Source of the DNA: Cyclostephanos tholiformis
Lineage: Eukaryota > Bacillariophyta > Thalassiosirophyceae > Thalassiosirales > Thalassiosiraceae
Length of the DNA stretch: 12,021 nucleotides
Direction of reading: 5' to 3'
Assembly: GCA_036939975.1 (NCBI GenBank)
Contig: JALLPB010000380.1
Location: 1-12,021, forward strand
Shown: piece after piece, positions 7,803-12,021 of the stretch
Position numbering within the stretch: the stretch's first letter is position 1
Layout: every line of letters starts with the position of its first letter
Program-made: the position numbers and the translations under genes
The notes under the pieces: generated by a model
What the model saw: the letters and a program-made list of their open reading frames with translations, nothing else
Database searches by the model: none
Told to the model about the DNA's origin: nothing

Positions 7803-7856
7803 TGGTTATTTGGTACTAGTCATAATGTAGGTAATCATACTGTAGGGAATCAAACG
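7803..7856 (-). repeat. Truncated 5' LTR of inner element (54 of 209 bp)
   Basis: All 54 bases equal 4868-4921. The match stops at 7803, next to the n at 7802, inside the CCACGTGG palindrome of the full LTR. The remaining 155 bp of LTR and all sequence up to late integrase are absent. Confidence 0.85.
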
Positions 7857-7861
7857 AAGAC
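7857..7861. repeat. Target-site duplication, right copy (AAGAC)
   Basis: This copy starts directly after the end of the inner LTR and is followed by the continuation of the outer pol frame at 7862. Confidence 0.85.
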
Positions 7862-9571
7862 CCGTGGGAGAACCCAACTGATCTTTATGGTTATATCTCT
7901 ATGGACTGATGGGATCCGCAGCTAATGAATGACTGTGATCCTCGTCTTCTTGCTGTGAAATCGTCCAAATCAAAATACAACGACGATAATCCTTCGTATG
8001 ATACTGCCATCCACGGCCCCTTTCAAGCTGAGTACTGGAAAGCTATGCAAGTTGAATTAAACACGCTCGAAAATGACTTCAAATGTTGGGATTTGGTACC
8101 TCGCACTCCGGATATGAATGTAATCTCTTTGACATGGGCCCTCAAGGTGAAACGTTATCCCGATGGGTCTGTCAAGAAGTTCAAAGCACGCTTTTGTGCC
8201 CGCGGGGACCAACAGAAAGAAGGGATAGATTTTTTTGAGACATTGTCACCCATCGTGCAATGGTCCACGATCCGCATTGTGATGATTCTCACTGCGTTGC
8301 GTGGATGGAAGTCGGCCCAGTGCAACATAACAGCTGCATTTATCCATGCCTTGCTCAAACCAGGAGAAGAAATTTATGTTCATCAGCCACGTGGTTTCAA
8401 GCTAAAGGAAAATCACGTCCTAAAATTACGTCGCAATCTGTACGGGCTCCGTCAGGCTCCGCGTTATTTTTTCGAATATTCCACAGAGCGGCTTGTTCGA
8501 CAAGGTTTGACGCCTTCAAAATATGACCCATGTCTATTTTTCAGCAAAACACTCATTGTTATAATCTACGTTGACGACATCCTCATCTATTGCAAGGACG
8601 ACGCTGAAATCGACGACTTTATCAATCGCATGCGATCGGAAGACATCGCACTCCACAAAGAAGGTACCGCCGACGGATATCTTGGCGTCGACATTCATCG
8701 AGACGGAACAACAATAACACTCACTCAAAGCGGTCTGACCAAGAGAATCATCAAGGCCCTCGGTCTTGACTCAAAATACAGTACAAGTTGTGATACTCCT
8801 GCCGAGAAAGCTCCTCTCCCTCGAGACGTGGATGGCCCTTCCGCAAGCGGCACCCTCAACTATGCCAGTATAATTGGCATGCTTCTGTATCTCACAGGTC
8901 ATAGTCGTCTTGATTGTTCCTTTGCCACGAATCAATGTGCACGCTACACATTTGCACCAACTCGCAAGCATGAAAAAGCACTCATACAGATCGGACATTA
9001 TCTTAAAGGCACTATCAACAAAGGTCTTATCCTTTCACCAAGCGAGACTCTCCATATCGATTGTTATCCCGATGCCGATTTTGCAGGACTATGGAAATAC
9101 GAAGATAGTCAAGACCCTCACTGTGTCCGGAGTCGCACTGGATACGTAATCACCTTGGCCAACTGTCCTATTTTATGGTCCAGTAAACTTCAGACAGAAA
9201 TCGCCCTATCGACAATGGAAGCCGAATATGTCGCCCTCAGCACTTCCTGCAAGGATCTTTTTCCAATTATTGATCTCACCACTGAACTTTGCCTTGCTTT
9301 AGATGTCCCTCTACGAAGCAACGTTGATCTTCACGCCAAAATACACAAAGATAATGCTGGCACACTTACCCTCAGCAACCTCGAGCCTCGTCAAATGACA
9401 CCTCGGTCCAAGCATTACGCGGTAAAGTATCATTGGTTTGGCGAACACATCGGCCCTCACAATATCAAAATCATCAAAATCCCTACTGCATCACAGCTTG
9501 GCGATTTATTCACTAAAGGGCTCTGCCAAGTCCCCTTCGAACGCTTGCGAAAGAAGCTTATGGGTTGGTAG
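7862..9571 (+). CDS. pol: Pol C-terminal part of outer element: RT and RNase H, catalytically impaired
   Basis: The outer pol frame resumes at 7862, meets TGA at 7907-7909, and is open again to the stop at 9569-9571; the first ATG of the open part is 7925. Residue numbers count from there. The RT domain starts near residue 30 (the EYWKAM and WDLVP region). Motif A reads AQCNITAAF: the aspartate expected at 134 is Asn (codon AAC at 8324), a change one G-to-A step away from GAC. The second active-site motif, YVDD, is intact at 215-218. RNase H keeps D383, E432/E434, D476 and D527, and the usual copia ending GDLFTKGL is present. RT would copy the element RNA, but the Asn should abolish metal binding. 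The polypurine tract begins 17 nt after the stop. Confidence is high for the family and moderate for the loss of activity. Confidence 0.88.
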
Positions 9572-9587
9572 CCCCACACCTCCTTTC

Positions 9588-9596
9588 GAGAGGGAG
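9588..9596 (+). other. Polypurine tract of outer element
   Basis: GAGAGGGAG lies immediately before the TGTAG start of the 3' LTR and shortly after the pol stop, the expected place for the plus-strand primer of reverse transcription. Confidence 0.75.
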
Positions 9597-9650
9597 TGTA
9601 GAAGATATGGCAGAGTTGGTACTTGTAGAAGATATGGCAGAGTTGGTACT
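9597..9650 (+). repeat. Perfect 27-bp tandem duplication of the LTR tip
   Basis: Positions 9597-9623 and 9624-9650 are identical, each starting TGTAGAAGATATGG. The LTR therefore starts with two copies of its own terminus. A third TGTAG lies at 9656-9660. Confidence 0.9.
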
Positions 9651-9729
9651 TCAAGTGTAGTGACTCACAATATTGTCCCAACAAATCTCAACCACTCCAT
9701 TTTCTGGCGGTACCAGAAAACTAGCCCTA

Positions 9730-9779
9730 AAATTCTGATCCTGAAATTCTGAAAAAAAATTCTGATCCTGAAATTCTGA
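9730..9779 (+). repeat. 23-bp direct repeat inside the 3' LTR
   Basis: The sequence beginning AAATTCTGATCCTGAAATTC occurs at 9730-9752 and 9757-9779, separated by four A residues. AAATTCTGA also repeats inside each unit, so the block looks like replication slippage. Confidence 0.85.
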
Positions 9780-10074
9780 CACCCTACTCCTCTCCGATTT
9801 TCTCGTTCAGCTTCATAATGTCCTACTCATCGAAGATTTTTGGAATTCATCCAGAGCCTCACATTTTTCATCTCTTTCTGTCATTGGTCAGAGCTCTCTG
9901 GCAATAGGAGTATCACCTGTACGGTCTCCTACGAGGTTTCTACGCGATACCTCTCATCTTCATAAGATCTCGACGAGATCACTAGATAAACACCTGTATA
10001 TGATAAAAATCTAAAAGATCACAATTTCCAAAGGGGCTTTTCCCTACCGAATTATTGTTAGCATTATCGCTACA

Positions 10075-10426
10075 CGCAGGCGCAGTCCCGATGAGGACGA
10101 CGATGCCGACATCAACGACGGATGACGATGGCGATGGCGGGATCAACGGGGTAGTAGCAACGCGCACCCCACCCCCCCCGTGACGGCTCGCTCGCCGTCG
10201 TTGTCGGGACGAGGAAGATGATGCAACGTCGATGATGACGCCGGAGAAATCATGCGGTGTCGACGACGATGACGAAGGAGATGTCGAGGACAATGGTGGC
10301 GTACACGATACGCCGATCCATCGCAATACTAGCGGGGGAGGGATCGCCCCGACGCGAGGGGGGGAGGGCGGCGCTTGCGCAATCGATCGCGACCATGAGC
10401 GCGTTATGGGACTGCCATCGTTGGTG
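10075..10426. other. GC-rich, low-complexity stretch without a convincing gene
   Basis: The stretch is rich in GAC, GAT and CGATG trinucleotides and has short C runs (about 10164-10180). Open frames on both strands (about 10232-10543 plus, 9982-10326 minus) consist of Asp/Gly-rich or Ser/Pro/Arg-rich low-complexity residues with no domain. It separates the 3' LTR from the end of recognisable transposase-like sequence. CGCAG at 10075-10079 is the expected right target duplication of the outer element. Confidence 0.6.
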
Positions 10427-11185
10427 GGCTATGGCTTCAGTGCAAGACAGAGGCTGTCGAATTTTCCCCATTTGAATGCATATTTCAACGAGGGCCACCT
10501 CCACTTCTTCCAACGGAGATTTGGCCCCATGATGTGTGGTTAGTGAACCTTTTTGAATACGATTCTTTATGGTTCTACTTGATATGCTAATGTTAATGCC
10601 AAACTCTTTCTTCTTCTCCTCAATCAGCTTTTTCAAGTACCCATATTCCACCTTTCCTCCAACAGATTTAGCAGTGTTGTGTTGTCTGGAGTATTCAAAA
10701 GTAATGGCGTCTGTGCATTTAGATTTGGTCTCCTTGTCATTCTTCTTTTTGGCCTTCGTGCTTCCTTTTGGCCGACCTCCAACACTGGATTGTAGTTCAG
10801 GAGTTCCGAGTGATTGATCCTCATGCGAGGTGGTTTCGGCTGTGTTCTCAGAGGTGAGTGAATCATTGCGAGGTGATAGAGAGGACACCATTGATTCTGC
10901 AGACAAGTTTGGTATTCTAATCTCTGCAATGCTGTGGTCTTCTACCAATGCCTTTGCCACTCTTTTCATCAGAGCAGCGTAGGTTATATCAACCCCAACC
11001 GACTGCAGCGATGCAATCACATTCTTATACGAGTTAGTGCTCTTGATCAACCTTTTGCCGCCATCAGCGTGCCGTACATTTCTGGCTGCAACCAGGTCAG
11101 TAATAGCCGAATTGATTGCAGCGTTGTTTGCTGCCTTGCGGTACTTTTTTGAGTATTCTTCTTTGATAAATCTGGATTGGCTCAT
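10250..11185 (-). pseudogene. Transposase-like DNA-binding protein, catalytic half missing
   Basis: The frame has 311 codons from the ATG at 11183-11185. An in-frame ATG 13 codons upstream (11222-11224) exists, but the residues it adds look like non-coding sequence. Residues about 1-90 are Lys/Ala/Asn-rich and helical. An AT-hook-like core, GGRPKGS, lies near 136-142 and is followed by a Lys-rich stretch. Residues about 200-253 look like a helix-turn-helix (SISSRTIKNRIQKGSL, then EVALVEICIQMGKIRQPLS), the type seen before the DDE domain of CENP-B/Tc5/pogo-like transposases. After about residue 253 (plus position 10427) the similarity stops and the last 58 residues are of a different, low-complexity character. 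No DDE domain is present. It is transcribed away from the dihydroorotase gene. The family is inferred from pattern memory, not from a search; a host regulator derived from a transposase is possible. Confidence 0.55.
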
Positions 11186-11468
11186 GGTGAAAAGCTGGAT
11201 AGATTGGAACCCAAGATACAACAACCAACCGGTGATGGGAGCGGCAACAGTTGACGAAGGGAAGACGGCGGCAGGGACAGTGGTAGGGGCGGTGGCTGCA
11301 GTGGCGACAGCTTATGTGGCGGCAGTGGTAGTGGCGACGGAGACAGCAATGTCGCGGCACGACGGTGATGATGGTGCGGCAAGCGCAGATGAATGGATGA
11401 TTAAATGATGTGCCATGTAAGGAGATGTGATACTATTAATTCCTATGTGAAATTAGAATAAATTTTAT

Positions 11469-11480
11469 GGCGCGCGAAAA
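11469..11480 (-). promoter_or_regulatory. E2F/DP-like site
   Basis: GGCGCGCGAAAA reads TTTTCGCGCGCC on the minus strand and fits the E2F consensus TTTSSCGC. It is about 210 bp before the dihydroorotase ATG. E2F is known to control nucleotide-synthesis genes at the start of S phase in plants and animals; a role here is inference. Confidence 0.35.
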
Positions 11481-11559
11481 ACTTAACTGACATTTCCCCC
11501 GAGTGCAAATCATGTAGGATTTGGATTTAAAGTACGTAGGAACAGTATGTCTTGGAATA

Positions 11560-11595
11560 TTGGTACCTCTTATAGTATTTGGTACCTCTTATAGT
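11560..11595 (+). repeat. 17-bp direct repeat, TTGGTACCTCTTATAGT
   Basis: Two exact copies lie at 11560-11576 and 11579-11595, 19 bp apart in phase, and a shorter GGTACCT follows at 11604-11610. The pair ends 12 bp before the telomeric tract, so it could be a duplicated regulator site or repair filler. Confidence 0.75.
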
Positions 11596-11607
11596 TTTTG
11601 ACTGGTA

Positions 11608-11647
11608 CCTAACCTAACCCTAACCCTAACCCTAACCCTAACCCTTA
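11608..11647 (+). repeat. Interstitial telomeric tract, (CCCTAA)n, about 6 units
   Basis: CCTAA units are followed by four exact CCCTAA units and a variant CCCTTA. The motif is the TTAGGG-type telomere repeat found in stramenopiles. It ends 43 bp before the dihydroorotase ATG, so it is in the promoter or 5' UTR. It could act like a plant telo box (AAACCCTAA) or be a scar of repair at a break. Unique sequence on both sides excludes a chromosome end here. Confidence 0.85.
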
Positions 11648-11690
11648 GCACAATATGTATTACCTCCTCTAATAAACCAAGAACGCCCCC

Positions 11691-11948
11691 ATGTCGTCCA
11701 TCGTCGAAGCCATCGAAGGACGCCAATCATCGCCTCCGAAGACTAATACGATGACTACTACGGCCGAAGCAGTCTCTTTTTTCTCGTCGGCGGTCGACGT
11801 CAGCAGTCCCATACTCGAGGGAACGCGCATCACACTCACCCTGCCGGACGACTTCCACCATCACTTTCGGGACGGCGAAGCATGCGCGGACGTATTGCGT
11901 CACGCCTCGTTGCGATTTGGGAGGGCGATCGCCATGCCCAACCTCAAG
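11691..11948 (+). CDS. pyrC: Dihydroorotase, PyrC-type, exon 1 (3' partial)
   Basis: Dihydroorotase closes carbamoyl-aspartate to dihydroorotate in de novo pyrimidine synthesis. The exon has 86 codons. Residues 47-86 match the start of PyrC-type (class II) dihydroorotases: LPDDFHHHFRDG corresponds to the bacterial DWHLHLRDG motif, with metal ligands H56 and H58 and substrate residue R60, and GRAIAMPNL corresponds to GRAIVMPNL. About 45 Ser/Thr-rich residues precede this, longer than in bacterial PyrC; they may be a targeting extension, but no clear signal peptide is seen. The ATG at 11691 is the first after a stretch with stops; the in-frame ATG at 11751 is an alternative start. AAG is followed by GTGAGT at 11949, a consensus 5' splice site in phase 0, and the frame beyond it runs into poly-C. 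In animals this enzyme is part of CAD; a separate PyrC-type gene fits an alga. Confidence 0.88.
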
Positions 11949-11975
11949 GTGAGTTCGAGTCGTGGGGCGACAACG

Positions 11976-12012
<37 letters not shown>

Positions 12013-12021
12013 TTCCCCCCC
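11949..12021 (+). other. Start of intron 1 and terminal poly-C tract
   Basis: GTGAGT at 11949-11954 is the splice donor. From 11976 the sequence is 37 C, then TT, then 7 C to the end. A C run at a contig end is probably a read or assembly artefact, though a real intronic homopolymer cannot be excluded. No acceptor is visible. Confidence 0.7.

Larger units (their letters stand above)
4713..7856 (-). mobile_element. Inner nested Ty1/copia element, 5' half missing
   Basis: The element lies antisense inside the outer pol gene. It has a full 3' LTR (4713-4921), a long pol frame and a 54-bp piece of 5' LTR (7803-7856) identical to the matching part of the 3' LTR. The AAGAC duplication borders both ends. 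There is no gag, protease, N-terminal integrase or primer-binding site: the LTR piece joins late integrase at base 7802, which is recorded as n. Identical LTR parts and an undamaged pol frame suggest a recent insertion, clearly later than the outer element. The protein sequence is far from that of the outer element, so the two belong to different copia lineages. Confidence 0.88.
1..10074 (+). mobile_element. Outer Ty1/copia LTR retrotransposon, 5' end cut by window, degenerate
   Basis: Seen: a direct repeat (1-155 and 9919-10074) flanks, in order, a primer-binding site, leader, gag, protease, integrase, reverse transcriptase, RNase H, a polypurine tract and the 3' LTR. Integrase before reverse transcriptase is the Ty1/copia (Pseudoviridae-type) order. 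The aligned LTR parts differ by three substitutions and one small indel, about 2-3 percent, so insertion was not very recent. The element is inactive: integrase is broken near 4040-4130, a TGA sits at 7907, the first RT aspartate is Asn (8324-8326), and another retrotransposon occupies 4713-7856. The left target duplication lies outside the window; the five bases after the 3' LTR are CGCAG (10075-10079) and are the expected partner. Confidence 0.93.
9597..10074 (+). repeat. 3' LTR of outer element, 478 bp
   Basis: The LTR begins TGTAG after the polypurine tract and ends CTACA, a perfect 5-bp inverted terminal repeat with canonical TG/CA tips. Its last 156 bp match window positions 1-155. A TATA-like stretch, TATATGATAAA, lies at 9997-10007, close to the 3' end. 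Two internal duplications are listed separately. The inverted repeat GATCTCG-A-CGAGATC lies at 9966-9980. Confidence 0.9.
11186..11690. promoter_or_regulatory. Divergent intergenic region
   Basis: About 505 bp lie between the transposase-like frame (minus) and the dihydroorotase gene (plus). The part at 11230-11400 is a GGC/GCA-rich trinucleotide stretch whose open frames give only Ala/Val-rich low complexity. The part at 11400-11690 is AT-richer and carries an E2F-like site, a direct repeat and a telomeric tract, listed separately. Both genes could be driven from here. Confidence 0.5.

Noticed and set aside
1..10074. A retrovirus-like element with an envelope gene
   Set aside because: No frame lies between RNase H and the 3' LTR, and integrase precedes RT, so this is a copia retrotransposon. 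The hydrophobic pol start (2272-2450) is in the wrong place for an envelope and has no other support.
9982..10543. Overlapping open frames on both strands after the 3' LTR
   Set aside because: They give Ser/Pro/Arg-rich or Asp/Gly-rich low complexity, and one runs into the LTR; no start context or domain supports them.
11037..11408. Plus-strand open frame with an Ala/Val-rich end
   Set aside because: It overlaps the transposase-like frame and then follows a trinucleotide-rich stretch; composition explains it.
11608..11647. Chromosome end (telomere)
   Set aside because: Only about six units, with unique sequence and a housekeeping gene on one side and a transposase-like gene on the other.

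Overview
The window looks like nuclear DNA of a diatom or a close stramenopile, probably a centric diatom. Three things point there: Ty1/copia retrotransposons with the domain style common in those genomes, a CCCTAA (TTAGGG-type) telomeric tract, and a spliced PyrC-type dihydroorotase gene with a GTGAGT donor. It may be a whole contig, because it opens inside an LTR and closes in a poly-C tail. The species call is inference, since no search could be run.

Layout. From 1 to 10074 lies one plus-strand Ty1/copia element, here called the outer element. It has the last 155 bp of its 5' LTR, a primer-binding site that looks like a half-tRNA-Met site, a leader with a 55-bp tandem repeat, gag with a CCHC knuckle, a protease plus N-terminal integrase frame, a Pro/Gly-rich linker with 26-residue repeats, reverse transcriptase and RNase H, a polypurine tract and a 478-bp 3' LTR with TGTAG...CTACA ends. 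It is dead in several independent ways: integrase is frameshifted and lacks its catalytic Glu region, a TGA lies in the linker, the first catalytic Asp of RT is Asn, and a second element is inserted in pol.

That second, inner element (4713-7856) is a different copia lineage on the minus strand, flanked by a perfect 5-bp target duplication AAGAC. Its pol frame is open from the end of integrase to the stop of RNase H and carries a chromodomain-like module before RT. Its 5' half is missing: 54 bp of LTR join late integrase at a single undetermined base (7802). This is either a deletion or an assembly collapse.

The host-side part follows the outer element. From 10075 to 10426 the DNA is GC-rich and low in complexity, with no convincing gene. 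A minus-strand frame (start 11185) resembles the DNA-binding half of a CENP-B/Tc5-like transposase and has lost its catalytic half. A divergent intergenic region of about 500 bp follows, with a short direct repeat, an E2F-like site and an interstitial telomeric tract only 43 bp before the start of a dihydroorotase gene. Exon 1 of that gene (86 codons) ends at a splice donor just before the sequence runs into poly-C.

I see no defence system, CRISPR array, tRNA or rRNA gene. The strongest points for follow-up are the precise nested insertion with non-TG/CA LTR ends, the half-tRNA primer site, the chromodomain-like copia pol, and the telomeric/E2F-like promoter of a pyrimidine-synthesis gene.
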